NCBI RefSeq assembly: GCF_014647515.1
Contig: NZ_BMPI01000065.1
Coordinates: 1-64,000 of the forward strand
Source of the DNA: Dactylosporangium sucinum
GTDB lineage: Bacteria > Actinomycetota > Actinomycetes > Mycobacteriales > Micromonosporaceae
Direction of reading: 5' to 3'
Length of the DNA stretch: 64,000 bases
Both the position numbers and the translations under genes were made by a program. Below the pieces are notes generated by a model. That model saw only the letters and a list, made by a program, of their open reading frames with translations. It made no database searches and was not told the DNA's origin. Shown piece after piece: positions 24,212 through 33,432 of the stretch. Position 1 is the first letter of the stretch, and the number at the start of each line of letters is the position of its first letter.

Positions 24212-24895
24212 TCAAATACCACTGCCACCGGGCAGTCCCGCGACAAGGACGTTGAGGGCGTAGTCGATGGCTGCGCTCTTCTCGTCGGAAGTCGACTGGG
24301 GTAGCAGGTCGAGAAGCATGGTCGACAGGCCATGCACAGTGGCCCAACATGCCATCACCGCCCCGCTCTTGTCCGCCGGATGCAGATACCCCACATCGAT
24401 GAGCCGGTCGAGCGCACGCAGCAGGAGGGCTTTCGGTTTGGGTCGATCGTCATCGACCGCCAAGTACGTATCATCGGGTGCTCCGGGAACCTGTATTCCG
24501 GTCGGGTCACCGCCCATCGCTGTGCGGAACAGTCCCGGCTCGGCCAAGGCGTAGTGAACATAGGCTCGGCCGACTTCGGCCAGGTACGCCTTCGCCGCCT
24601 CCTGCGGGTCATCCGGTGCAGTCGCCGCCGCGGCGTCGAGGTGGGCGTTCATTGCCACGGCCATGTCGCCGCGTGCTCTCTGTGCAACCGACTGCTTCAG
24701 GGCAGTCAAGGTCGGGAAGTGGCCGTACGCGGAGTTGGGCGCGACACCGACGACCCTCGCGACCTCTCGCAGGACTACCGCTTGCGGGCCGCCGTCGCGG
24801 GCCAGGTCGATTCCGGCGGTGATCAGGGCAGCGCGCAGGTCGCCATGGTGATAGGTGGCTCGCGTGCGGAGGATGCGCTTCTCGACCATCGTCAA
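24212..24895 (-). CDS. TetR/AcrR family transcriptional regulator
   Basis: 227 residues. The N-terminal helix-turn-helix is clear: YHHGDLRAALITAGIDLA, then LREVARVVGVAPNSAYGHFP. The C-terminal half has the WHG-type ligand domain pattern (AYLAEVGRAYVHYALAEPGL, then CWATVHGLSTMLLDLLPQ). Proteins of this kind repress nearby genes until a small molecule binds. It is divergent from the DUF2306 gene, whose upstream region contains two promoter-like direct repeats, so that gene is the probable target. The TTG/ATG start region is TMVEKRILRTRATYHHG; ATG near 24889 is an alternative. Confidence 0.9.
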   Translation of the reverse strand: MTMVEKRILRTRATYHHGDLRAALITAGIDLARDGGPQAVVLREVARVVGVAPNSAYGHFPTLTALKQSVAQRARGDMAVAMNAHLDAAAATAPDDPQEAAKAYLAEVGRAYVHYALAEPGLFRTAMGGDPTGIQVPGAPDDTYLAVDDDRPKPKALLLRALDRLIDVGYLHPADKSGAVMACWATVHGLSTMLLDLLPQSTSDEKSAAIDYALNVLVAGLPGGSGI

Positions 24896-24982
24896 ATTTT
24901 GTCACGAGGGCCGACGCACATGAGGACGCAACTGCATGCCGCAGGTCGGACGGCGGTGGGCGTGCGGGATGTCTTGGAGAGC

Positions 24983-25131
24983 TTGACGGTGTGAGATGCA
25001 ACCCGCAAAACTCACGCCGTCCAGATTCTATATACCGACTTATCGCTTATATCGGCTGTAATCAGACATTGCGCGGCGCCCCAGTTGATTGACGGAGCGA
25101 ACACCCATTGCAATACTCACAGCGTCCAGAT
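24983..25131 (+). promoter_or_regulatory. Two promoter-like 44-bp direct repeats upstream of the DUF2306 gene
   Basis: Positions 24983-25026 and 25089-25131 align over their full length: both begin TTGACGG and end CTCAC-N-GCGTCCAGAT. Each has a -35-like TTGACG; the second is followed after 17 bases by AATACT, the first after 18 bases by AAAACT. The first copy also forms an 11-bp imperfect hairpin. Between them lies an AT-rich stretch unusual for this genome. They are good candidates for tandem promoters and for TetR-type operator sites controlling the divergent pair. Confidence 0.5.
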
Positions 25132-25215
25132 GCTGCTCGGCCGCTCCGCGAGCCGTAGTGCGCGCTGCCCTGCCGCAGCCTGATTCCTCACAGACTCGAA
25201 AGTTGGTTTCCCGGC

Positions 25216-25977
25216 ATGGTCTCCTCAACTGCACGACCGCCGGCGGCCCGGCAACGACGCGGTGCCCGTGTGAGCTGGACCGTCGTGACGCTCATTTCCC
25301 TGGCGATCGCGGGGTTCTTCGTTGGCCAGTACGCCACCGGAAGCCTCGAGACCCTGGAAGCCAAAGGGACCGGCCTCGCGCCCACCTATGCGAACCGGCC
25401 GGGGTTCGTCCAAGTGGCGTTCTACGTCCACATCGTCTCAGCGGGCCTGGCCCTCGCCGTGGGACCGTTCCAGTTCGCCAAAGCCATCCGCCGCCGCTAC
25501 CTCAACCTGCATCGCTGGATCGGACGTACCTACCTGATCTCCATCGCGTTCGCGTCTGCATCCGGATTGGTGATGGCCGCCTACAGTTCAGCGGCACTCG
25601 TCGGCTTCTTCGGATTCGGCTCTCTCGCGGTGCTCTGGGCGTGGACCTCCTACCGCGGATACCGCGCCGTTCGCGCCCGTGACCTCGCCAGTCATCAGGC
25701 ATGGATGATCCGAAGCTTCGCGCTGACCTTCGCCGCACCCACCCTCAGGCTGTGGCTCGGCGTGCTGATCGGCGTCCAGCTCCTGGCCGGTCGCTGCGCC
25801 ACCGCCGACGTGGATCAGATGTTCGCCGACGCCTACGCTGCTGTCCCGTTCCTGTGCTGGCTGCCCAACATCGTCGTGGCCGAACTCATGATTCGCCGAC
25901 GGAACCTTCCCGGCCTGCGTTTCTCACCTTCGACCACCTCCCGCCCCCAGATCGCGGAGGCCACAGTCGACGCGTAA
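25216..25977 (+). CDS. DUF2306 membrane protein
   Basis: 253 residues with about six hydrophobic segments: VVTLISLAIAGFFVGQY, FYVHIVSAGLALAVGPFQF, YLISIAFASASGLVMAAY, AALVGFFGFGSLAVLWAW, a Phe/Leu-rich one near 170-190, and one near 215. The sequence LNLHRWIGRTYL and SHQAWMIRSFALTFAA carries the conserved His residues of the DUF2306 family, which may bind a cofactor or metal; function is unknown. The gene is divergent from the TetR gene and probably controlled by it. Confidence 0.8.
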   Translation: MVSSTARPPAARQRRGARVSWTVVTLISLAIAGFFVGQYATGSLETLEAKGTGLAPTYANRPGFVQVAFYVHIVSAGLALAVGPFQFAKAIRRRYLNLHRWIGRTYLISIAFASASGLVMAAYSSAALVGFFGFGSLAVLWAWTSYRGYRAVRARDLASHQAWMIRSFALTFAAPTLRLWLGVLIGVQLLAGRCATADVDQMFADAYAAVPFLCWLPNIVVAELMIRRRNLPGLRFSPSTTSRPQIAEATVDA

Positions 25978-25989
25978 CACCGCCACAAC

Positions 25990-26366
25990 CGACAGCCCAT
26001 ACCGAGTTCACCGCCGACGACACCGAACTCCAACGCCTCTGCCGCCCACTCGCCCCGAGGCGCGGGCACAAACTGGCGCTGACGGTCGCGGCCTGCGCAG
26101 TCGGCCCGGCGGTCTCCGGTAGCGCGGACAGCGACCAGCTGACCTTCCGGGCGTGCCCGATCAGCGAGCACCCCGACGCCCTCGCCGGGGAGCCGAGCGA
26201 CGGGCAGATCGTGGCTGCGGCGGCCCGCGCCCTACCGCGGTGGCTGGTCGTGCGCTCAGTCTGCGACTGGGGCACGGACGGGACCGGCCGTCGCCGCGCG
26301 CATGCCGCCGCCAACGTTGCCGGCTTCCTGGTCCACGTGATGCGAAGCGGCGGGCTCGACGGCTGA
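25990..26366 (+). pseudogene. Possible nucleoside-phosphorylase-like C-terminal fragment
   Basis: One frame is open into this stretch from the DUF2306 gene region and ends at 26366. Its end, WLVVRSVCDWGTDGTGRRRA then HAAANVAGFLVHVMRSGG, resembles the last strand and helix of PNP/UDP phosphorylase-like domains used as effector modules in actinobacteria (VVRGICDYAD followed by AAAAAAAY). The upstream part is not recognisable and there is no start with a ribosome site. I regard it as a fragment; the family match is tentative. Confidence 0.35.
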
Positions 26367-26419
26367 CAAGGCCCGCTCCGCGAGGACCCGCATCGGTAGA
26401 TGCTGAACGATCGTCTCGA

Positions 26420-27283
26420 TCAAGACCACGACCATTCCGCCCTACAAAGCTTACAGTCGGGCTTGCCGCACCCGCGTGCGGACCGCAGTTCGTCGCGTTC
26501 CTCAATCAGTGCGGTATAGCGCAGGTGCCGCGAATGTTGGATGCGTATCCGCAGCGCCCAGCGGGACATCGGTCCCAAGGCCAGCATCGCGATGGCGAGT
26601 ATGGCGCCGAGCGTGAAGACGAGTGGGGCTGAGAGTGCTGGGTCCGCGACGAAACCGCAGCCCAGCACTGATATCGCGACGACATCCACGATCAGGACTG
26701 CGTTCGCCCGCGCGATCTCGCTACCGGTCGGCCCTTCGTAGCTGCCGTTCGGCAGTTCGCGACGCCTCCGTTCGACCTCGTCAAGCAGCGTCCGGGCGCC
26801 CGGCCAGTCGTTCTCCTTCTCGTGCGCTCGGACCTTCGCCTCGTGTGCCCGGTGCCTCCGCTCGCGCTGCTCGGCCGCCTGCCGGGCCTTCTTCTCAGCT
26901 TCCCGCGCCGCCGCAGCGACAGTCTCGACCCGCTGGTCCTGGCATTGGATGCATTCGTCGATCATCACGCGAAAGCCGGGCGGCCGGTCGTAGCTCTGAT
27001 GCGCCACACAAAAGACGTGTTCGCAGCTGGAGCAATGACCCGCGGCAGGCTCCGCGCACGGCCTGTGCCCGCCGCTGCTTGTGGCGACCTCGATGTCGCA
27101 TCGCTTGCCCGAGGTCAGCCATCGCTGCCGAGAGACAGCGATGTTGGTCGCGCGCTCCCGCTCCGCCCGCTCCCGCTCCTGCGCCGCGATATGCGACTGA
27201 ATCTCGATCGAGCGCATGAGCTCGTAGTCGATGTTAGGGCGCCATAGGGGCCCGCTGTCGGGGCTGCCGCCCAGTCCGGACAT
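26420..27283 (-). CDS. Uncharacterised membrane protein with cysteine clusters and coiled coil
   Basis: 287 residues, intact, no family recognised. From the N-terminus: a charged helix (residues 20-50, AAQERERAERERATN); a Cys/His-rich zinc-finger-like region (about 62-116) with CDIEV, HRPCAE, HCSSCEHVFC, HQ and CIQCQ; a long charged helix (118-170) likely to form a coiled coil; two hydrophobic segments (about 190-240, ANAVLIVDVVAISVLG and VFTLGAILAIAMLAL); and a short tail with CGKPDCKLC. The layout suggests a membrane-anchored protein with two metal sites facing the cytoplasm. Neighbours do not help. It is not obviously part of an operon. Confidence 0.6.
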   Translation of the reverse strand: MSGLGGSPDSGPLWRPNIDYELMRSIEIQSHIAAQERERAERERATNIAVSRQRWLTSGKRCDIEVATSSGGHRPCAEPAAGHCSSCEHVFCVAHQSYDRPPGFRVMIDECIQCQDQRVETVAAAAREAEKKARQAAEQRERRHRAHEAKVRAHEKENDWPGARTLLDEVERRRRELPNGSYEGPTGSEIARANAVLIVDVVAISVLGCGFVADPALSAPLVFTLGAILAIAMLALGPMSRWALRIRIQHSRHLRYTALIEERDELRSARGCGKPDCKLCRAEWSWS

Positions 27284-27479
27284 ATGGCGAAGCTATCGCT
27301 GAACTTTGCTATGCCGCCAGCATCGCCCGACTCCGATACGTCGCCGAACGGACGACGCGGCCGAGCCGAACGTCAGGCAGATTCCGACGCCGTCCCCCGA
27401 CGATCGACTCCCCGACCGGCCACCGCGGAGGGCCAATCGGGCGAGGAACCCCTGCCGCGGCTCCGGGCGCACGTGGCCT

Positions 27480-28203
27480 GGGCCACAGTCCCGGCCGGCC
27501 AGCTCACCCAGAGTGCCGAAGCTCCCGGCCCATTCCATGAACCCGAGGAATCGCTGACGGGTGTCCGGTGCGCGGTATACGACGCCCTGGGGGATTCCGG
27601 TCTGCAGGATCGTTCCCCGCGGGATCACGCCGGGCTTCGCCGTCAGGTGCGTGGGCACGCCGTCGCTGTCCCAGGTCCGGTCCCCGGCAGCGAGGACCTT
27701 CTGCATCATCGTGCGGACGTCCCACATCAGGTTGGACGGGTGGCTCGCTGGCGCAGGTCGCCGTTGACGAACAGGTCGAGCTGCAGATTCTTGTAGTACG
27801 ACTCCCAGTCGGCGGGGATGACGAACAGGTCACCGGTGCTGAGGAAGCCGGGCTGGCTCTTCGCGTTGGTGAACCCGGCGCCGCTGGTGAGGTTGTCCAC
27901 CTCGATCTGGTTCACCAGCAGCTCGCGGTCGGTCCAGTCGTTCGACAGGACCAGACCCAGATGCTTCGGGATGCCTGTGTCCGTGGTGATGTCGTTCAGG
28001 GCGACGATGCCGAGCTCCACCTCGTAGTCGAGGAGGCCGTGGGTTCCGGCGAGCACGGGCTCATTGGAGTCGGTGGGTGCTGCGATCTTGGGGAACACGA
28101 ACGGTTCCTCGATGGTCGCTTCGGCCTGGTGCTCGATGTAGTTGGTGCCGATACCGACGTGGTGGGGGTGCGTGTCCAGTGAGGTGAGTGTGTCTACGCG
28201 AGG
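27480..28203 (-). pseudogene. Fumarylacetoacetate hydrolase family gene, truncated and frameshifted
   Basis: The minus strand from about 28165 reads VGIGTNYIEHQAEATIEEPF, then PKIAAPTDSNEPVLAG, DYEVELGIV and the substrate-pocket stretch down to LQLDLFVNGDLRQRA. At about 27735 the frame shifts and continues SNLMWDVRTMMQKVL, KPGVIPRGTILQTGIPQGVV and GFMEWAGS, then decays. These are consecutive parts of the FAH C-terminal catalytic domain. Both the N-terminal start and the last 40 or so residues are missing. The gene is head to head with the next hydrolase. Confidence 0.8.
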
Positions 28204-29025
28204 GTGAACGGTTTCCAGATGCACTACCTCCACGGGGGCAGCGGCTCGCCCGTCGTGCTTCTGCACGGCTTCCCGCAGACGTCCGCCGAGTGGGAGCCGC
28301 AACTCGAGGCACTCGCCAAGAATCACACCGTGATCGCGGTCGACCTGCGTGGAACCGGTGACTCCTCCGTCCCAGGGACCGGCTACGGCACGGCGCAGCT
28401 GGCCGACGACGTGCACAAGCTGCTCGCCCAGCTCAATCTCAACAAGGGCATCCAGATCGTGGCCCACGACATCGGCGCATGGATCGCCTACCCCTACGCC
28501 GCGATGTGGCCCACCGAGGTCAGCAGGATGGTGGTGATGGAGGGCCCCATCCCCGACCGGTCCCTCTACACGTTCCCGGCCTTCTCCCCGGAGGGCGAGC
28601 TGTCGACCTGGCACCTTGGGTTCTTCCAGAAGGACTTCGCCCAGGATCTGGTCCGTGGCCACGAGCGTGCCTTGGTCAAGGGGTTCATCGAGCAGTACCT
28701 GGCAGTGGACACTGCATTTGACGCCCGCGACTACGAGTTCTACGCCCGATACCTCCGCGAGCCCGGCCGGTTCAAGGCGTGGATGGACATGTACCAAGCG
28801 CTTCACACCGACATCGCCCAGAACGAGAAGTTCCGTGAGGCGGGGCTGCTGAAGATGCCGGTCCTGGCCGTCGGTGGCGAAGAAGCGCTGAGCAGCGCCG
28901 TCGGTACTCAGTGGAAGGGCTACGCCTCGAACGTCGAGACTCAGGTAATGGCCGACACCGGCCACTGGCTCACCGAAGAGCGACCGCGGGAGCTCACCGC
29001 GCTGCTGCTCGAGTTCCTGCGCTGA
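28204..29025 (+). CDS. Epoxide-hydrolase-like alpha/beta hydrolase
   Basis: 273 residues from GTG 28204, or 268 from the ATG 28219. The core is complete: oxyanion motif HGFPQT (residues 21-26), nucleophile Asp89 in IVAHDIGAW, and His254 in ADTGHWLTEE. An Asp at the nucleophile position marks the epoxide hydrolase/haloacid-type branch rather than Ser esterases. No ribosome site is seen and the usual first 10-15 residues are absent, so the gene may have lost its original 5' end where it meets the FAH remnant. It may still make a working protein if transcribed. Confidence 0.75.
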   Translation: MNGFQMHYLHGGSGSPVVLLHGFPQTSAEWEPQLEALAKNHTVIAVDLRGTGDSSVPGTGYGTAQLADDVHKLLAQLNLNKGIQIVAHDIGAWIAYPYAAMWPTEVSRMVVMEGPIPDRSLYTFPAFSPEGELSTWHLGFFQKDFAQDLVRGHERALVKGFIEQYLAVDTAFDARDYEFYARYLREPGRFKAWMDMYQALHTDIAQNEKFREAGLLKMPVLAVGGEEALSSAVGTQWKGYASNVETQVMADTGHWLTEERPRELTALLLEFLR

Positions 29026-29050
29026 CGGCTGAATACGCTGAGGTCTTATC

Positions 29051-29467
29051 TTGAGCTACGAGACGCAGCGCAAGACGTGGACGACGATCGATGTTGGCGT
29101 CACTGTACTGGCGTTCGCGGCCTCCGCGGAGCGGATCGTGACCGTCGCGCGCGGCGCTGACGACCGGACCTTGCAGGTCGGACGGTTCCAGGTCGGCCAG
29201 CCCGCCGAAACGCAGTTTGCGGCCGTGCGCCCCGGCCTGTCCTGGCTGGCCATCAATAGCTACCATGTCCGCGGCTTCTCGATCGGGGAGTTCATCGACA
29301 CCGGCATGTGGCAACTGGATGCCTGCCGAGACGCGGCCACCTGGATCCCGCTGGGCGGCAAGCGATTCATGCGCTACGGCGGCCAGGTTTGCGGCGGCGA
29401 CGTTCCTCAACCACCCAACCGATCCTGGCGATCGTTCGGCTTTAAGGTGTTTGATCAGGGATGTTGA
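29051..29467 (+). CDS. Small hypothetical protein, doubtful
   Basis: A 138-residue frame with a TTG start and no clear ribosome site. It reads TTIDVGVTVLAFAASAERIV and WLAINSYHVRGFSIGEFIDT, which is not obviously non-protein, but I recognise no family, and the opposite strand is also open. It lies between a hydrolase and an IS3 relic, where decay is common. Keep only as a possibility. Confidence 0.25.
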   Translation: MSYETQRKTWTTIDVGVTVLAFAASAERIVTVARGADDRTLQVGRFQVGQPAETQFAAVRPGLSWLAINSYHVRGFSIGEFIDTGMWQLDACRDAATWIPLGGKRFMRYGGQVCGGDVPQPPNRSWRSFGFKVFDQGC

Positions 29468-29727
29468 GCTCTTCCGCACCGCGCCCGAATGCTGTCCTGC
29501 CCCGCGGCGATCACGTTGTCCGTCCACCCGCTCCATGAACCATCTCGCCGACCTGATCCGCCAGCAGCGCAAACCAGCGGTCCATCGAGGTGGCGGCGCC
29601 TGAACGCCGGGTAGGCCGGCGCTGCTCGCGCTGGCGACCTGAGCAATGGCGACATCTGGACCCGTCTCGGCGCCGGATTTGCGGTTCCCTCGTAACGTGG
29701 AGGCCAGAACCTGAGGGATAGAGGTTC

Positions 29728-29860
29728 ATGGCTGAGCCGAGACCGTCGGTTCGATCCGGAGTTCCGGGAAGGTGCGGTCCGGATCGTGCGTGAGACCGGC
29801 AAGTCGATCGCGCAGGTCGCGCGTGACCTGGGGATCAACGACGGCACCCGGCCCGGACCA
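29728..29860 (+). mobile_element. IS3-family orfA 5' fragment
   Basis: The ATG at 29728 opens MAEPR; after a small frameshift the sense continues RRFDPEFREGAVRIVRETGK and SIAQVARDLGIN, the first helices of an IS3-type transposase OrfA (HTH_Tnp_1). It stops matching after INDGT at about 29850. Only the first 45 or so codons of orfA remain; orfB and terminal repeats are not found nearby. The surviving frame continues without a stop into the CHAT gene. Confidence 0.75.
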
Positions 29861-32800
29861 CCCGGATCACTGACGGGAGCGGACACCCTGCATTCCGACG
29901 ACCGCATTGGGGCCCTGGCCGTTTACCTCGGACAGAGCACACACGGCTCGAATCTGAATTCGGCTATCCTCAGCGAGGCGGCGACCATTGCATCCGTCAC
30001 CCTCGCCCGGGCATTGCCCGATGATCAGGACGCGGCTGCGGTCCTTGCCGAGTTTCATCGGGAGCGATTCGAACTCCTTCGGGACACCGATCATCGAGCT
30101 GCGAGAGCGGAGCTCAAAGCCGCGAAGTGGTGGTACCGCCGGACGGCGGGGGACCTAGCCGGGGAAGCGGCGATGCCGCCGGCGATCGCGGCTGAACCGG
30201 ACGGGGAAGACCCAGACGCATGTATTGCCGAGGCGCTTCGAGGCGCGGACCGGGCTCGTCGAGACGTGAGCGTCGCGTTGCCCGAGTTGGACGCCGCGAT
30301 CGACCACGCCAGGAGAGCGTTTGCCGGCGTCTGTCCCGATGATCCTCGGTACAGCCACGCCGCGTCGGTGCTGTGCATACTGCATCGGCTCCGTTTCGAG
30401 GCTCGGTCGGTCGAAGTCGATCTGGATGATCTGCAGCACGCCGTCGACTTCGGCTTGATCGCGGTCAGGTTCGCAGCGCCGTCCGAGCCGGACCGCGCGA
30501 AGTACATGGCGGCCCTGAGCGACGCGTTCCTCGCCCGGTACGAGTCCAGCGGCACGGAGGAGGATCTGCTGCGTTGTGTAGGCGTGCTGGTGAGGGCTGT
30601 ACAGGCGCAGGGTGACGCGCCGACGGTGGAGGTCCTGCACAGTTTCGCGTTGGGCATGGGTGCGCGCTACGCCCGGACCAACGATCCGTCCGACCTGGAC
30701 GCGGCCATCACTGCTGCGGAGGGTGCCCTGGCGCTGCTCGACGGTGCGGAGGAGCGGCCGGCGCTGCTGCTGACCCTGGGTGGCAGGCTATACGCCCGCT
30801 TCCACCGCGATCGGCGTGACGGTGATCTCGACGGCGCCGTGCATGCGGCGCGTGAGGCGATGCGGACGGCGCCGCCGGCCAGCTCGATCAGGGCGATGGC
30901 AGCGGCGAATCTCGGCCTGGCGGTCGCGGTGCTGTCCGTCGAGCGCCACGATGAGACGCGGCTCGACGAGGGGGTCGAGGCGGTTCGGACCGCCCTGGAG
31001 ACGCTTCCGGAGGAGGCTGCCCTCGCGGTGCGGCTGCAGTTCGCGCTCAGCGCTCTCCTGCTGCAGCGGTACGGCCTGCTGCGCACGTCGGAAGACCTGT
31101 TCGAGGCTGTGGCACTGGCCCGCCGGGCGGTTGGTGTCGACGCCACGCGCGGGCCGCGGCGGGCGAAAGACTCGGTGCTCCTGGCTGAGGCCGAGCTGAT
31201 GCTGTTCCAGCACACCGACAACCAGGCGGACCTGGACCGCGCGATCGCGGCTCAGCGCAGAGCCCGGCGGCTGCTGCCGGGCGACCATCCGGATCGGGTC
31301 GCCGCCGACGGCGCACTCAGCCGGCTGTTGTGGCTGCAGTACACGACGACCGCACAGCGCACACCGAACCGGATCCCGGCGTCCGTCCTGCGAGATCTGG
31401 ACGAAGCGGTCACCCTCGGGCGAGCCGCGGCTGGCGCGGCGACCGGCGACCCGGGCGAACGGGTCCTGCGGTGGACAAGTCTCAGCCGCGCGCTCATGGT
31501 GCGCTACGAGCAGGCGCACCTCGAGGCCGACATCGTCGAGGCGACGGCGGCGGCCACGCAGGCGCTCGAGCTCAGCGATCCGGGCGATGCATGGGCTGCT
31601 GCGGCAACAAACCTCGGTCTCATCTGGTACATCCGTCACCTGGTCGGCGGCGCTCACGAGTCGATGGACACGGCGCTCGAGTGGTACAGGAAGGCATTCG
31701 AGGTCGTACCCGCGTTGCCGATCAACCTCGTCACCGAGGCACTGGTCTACGGCGGGCTCGCGTCCGCGGCCGGACGATGGCGCGAGGCAATCCGAGCCTG
31801 GGAACAGCTCATCGGCGTGTTGCCGAAGCTCATCAGGCCCCGCCTGACCCGCGGCGATCGCCAGCGTGGACTGGTCGACCTCGTCACCGTCGGCCAGTAT
31901 GCCGCGGACGCCGCGCTCCGGCTGGGCGACGTCAGCAGGGCGTGGGTGCTCCTCGAACAGGCGCGTGGCGTGCTCATGGCACAGGAGATGACGGCCACGG
32001 TCGAGATGGACGACCTCAAGCGTGCCGATCAGGAACTCGCCGAGCGGTTCGACCGGTGCACGCGCGTGCTGGCCGGGACCGCGGTCAGTTCGCTCGAAGG
32101 CGTGTCGATGCATGATGACGCCGCCCGCGCCTTGGCCTCACAGGAATGGGACCGGACCGTTGCCGAGATACGGACGCGACCTGGATTCGAACGCTTCGGC
32201 ATGCCGTTGTCGGACGTGGAAATCGCCGCGGGCGTGGGCGGCGAATGCGTTGTGGCGCTCATCGTCACGCCCGACTCCGGCCACGCGCTCATCGCAAACG
32301 CTGGTCGGTTCGACGTGCTGGTGCTGCCCGGCTTGACCGCTGCGGACGCGGCCACGGCTTTGAACGTCCTGCTGACCTCGGTCCACACCTCCGACTGGCG
32401 TCGGGCGGCCGAGGTGCAGGTGCCGGCACACTGGCCGGCGGTGGCGGCGATGCCCGCGGCCCCGACCCCCGGCGTCGCGACCGGCGGCCTCAGCGCGTCC
32501 GCCGGTACCCGATTTCGGGCGGCGCTGACGTGGATGTGGCACGCCGTCGCCGAGCCGGTCCTGCGTCACCTTGGTCACCTCGCCGGCCCGGCGGCCGCCT
32601 GGCCCCGGGTGACCTGGATGCCGACGGCGCCCCTGACGGCCTTTCCGGTCCACGCCGCGGCCGACTACGGCCAGCTGGTGCCGGAGGCCGGGGCGAGCGT
32701 TCTGGACCGGGTGATCTCCTCGTACGCGACGACGGTGCGGGCCCTGCGCCATGCCCGTCGACCTCCGACCGCCACCGGCGGTGGATCGGCGCTCGTCGTG

Positions 32801-33373
32801 GGCATCTCCGACACCCCCGACCGTCCCCTGCCCAGTGCCGGACGCGAGGCGCTGTCCGTCGCCGCCAAGGTCGGCACCGAGGCGCTGCTCGACCGGGATG
32901 CCACCGTCGACGCGGTGACCCGGCGGCTACCCGACGCGCGCTGGCTGCACCTGGCCTGCCACGGGTACGCCGACAGCGCCGACCCGTCGCAGAGCCGCGT
33001 CGTGCTGGCGGACGGCTCGCTGCGCGTATGGGACCTGGCCCGGCTCGGCTCCGACGAGGCCGAGGTCGCGTACCTCTCGGCCTGCCTGACCGGCTTCGGC
33101 GGGATCTCCTACGCCAACGAGTCACTGCACGTCGCCTCGGCCCTGCAACTCGCCGGATTCCGCCACGTGGTCGGCACACTCTGGCCGATCGTGGACGCGC
33201 CGGCCCGGCACATGGCGAACCTGTTCTACGACCAGATCCTCGTGCACGGGGACCCGGCCGAAGCGCTGCACCACGCGCAGCGCGAGCTGCGCTCGCGCTA
33301 CGGACCCGCGGTGGCCGGCGCGTATGTCCACTATGGACCGGCATACCCGACCCGAAGGGATGTCATCGCATGA
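29786..33373 (+). CDS. Large TPR-CHAT protease-like protein
   Basis: The frame from GTG 29786 gives 1195 residues; its first 21 come from the IS3 orfA fragment, so the true original start is not preserved or lies a little downstream (homology-like sequence begins near DDRIGALAVYLGQS). Residues about 50-800 are helical TPR-like repeats (many A-LG-L and LDEAV type helices). The C-terminal CHAT domain (about 900-1195) keeps the caspase-like dyad: His1059 in HLACHGYAD and Cys1100 in YLSACLTGFGG, with GFRHVVGTLWPIVD. CHAT proteases cut proteins on a signal and several act in anti-phage or cell-death systems. The stop overlaps the next start as ATGA. Confidence 0.88.
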   Translation: MRETGKSIAQVARDLGINDGTRPGPPGSLTGADTLHSDDRIGALAVYLGQSTHGSNLNSAILSEAATIASVTLARALPDDQDAAAVLAEFHRERFELLRDTDHRAARAELKAAKWWYRRTAGDLAGEAAMPPAIAAEPDGEDPDACIAEALRGADRARRDVSVALPELDAAIDHARRAFAGVCPDDPRYSHAASVLCILHRLRFEARSVEVDLDDLQHAVDFGLIAVRFAAPSEPDRAKYMAALSDAFLARYESSGTEEDLLRCVGVLVRAVQAQGDAPTVEVLHSFALGMGARYARTNDPSDLDAAITAAEGALALLDGAEERPALLLTLGGRLYARFHRDRRDGDLDGAVHAAREAMRTAPPASSIRAMAAANLGLAVAVLSVERHDETRLDEGVEAVRTALETLPEEAALAVRLQFALSALLLQRYGLLRTSEDLFEAVALARRAVGVDATRGPRRAKDSVLLAEAELMLFQHTDNQADLDRAIAAQRRARRLLPGDHPDRVAADGALSRLLWLQYTTTAQRTPNRIPASVLRDLDEAVTLGRAAAGAATGDPGERVLRWTSLSRALMVRYEQAHLEADIVEATAAATQALELSDPGDAWAAAATNLGLIWYIRHLVGGAHESMDTALEWYRKAFEVVPALPINLVTEALVYGGLASAAGRWREAIRAWEQLIGVLPKLIRPRLTRGDRQRGLVDLVTVGQYAADAALRLGDVSRAWVLLEQARGVLMAQEMTATVEMDDLKRADQELAERFDRCTRVLAGTAVSSLEGVSMHDDAARALASQEWDRTVAEIRTRPGFERFGMPLSDVEIAAGVGGECVVALIVTPDSGHALIANAGRFDVLVLPGLTAADAATALNVLLTSVHTSDWRRAAEVQVPAHWPAVAAMPAAPTPGVATGGLSASAGTRFRAALTWMWHAVAEPVLRHLGHLAGPAAAWPRVTWMPTAPLTAFPVHAAADYGQLVPEAGASVLDRVISSYATTVRALRHARRPPTATGGGSALVVGISDTPDRPLPSAGREALSVAAKVGTEALLDRDATVDAVTRRLPDARWLHLACHGYADSADPSQSRVVLADGSLRVWDLARLGSDEAEVAYLSACLTGFGGISYANESLHVASALQLAGFRHVVGTLWPIVDAPARHMANLFYDQILVHGDPAEALHHAQRELRSRYGPAVAGAYVHYGPAYPTRRDVIA

Positions 33374-33432
33374 CAGGCGACGACAGCGTCAGTGCATTGC
33401 GTCGGCAGCTCTCCGACCTGACCAATAGGCGG
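33370..33432 (+). pseudogene. First 20 codons of a gene coupled to the CHAT gene, cut by an IS remnant
   Basis: The ATG overlaps the CHAT stop (ATGA) and reads MTGDDSVSALRRQLSDLTNR. The overlap shows a genuine, translationally coupled partner. From about 33430 the sequence changes to insertion-element DNA with hairpins, so the partner has been lost apart from this leader. Its family cannot be told from 20 residues. Confidence 0.55.
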
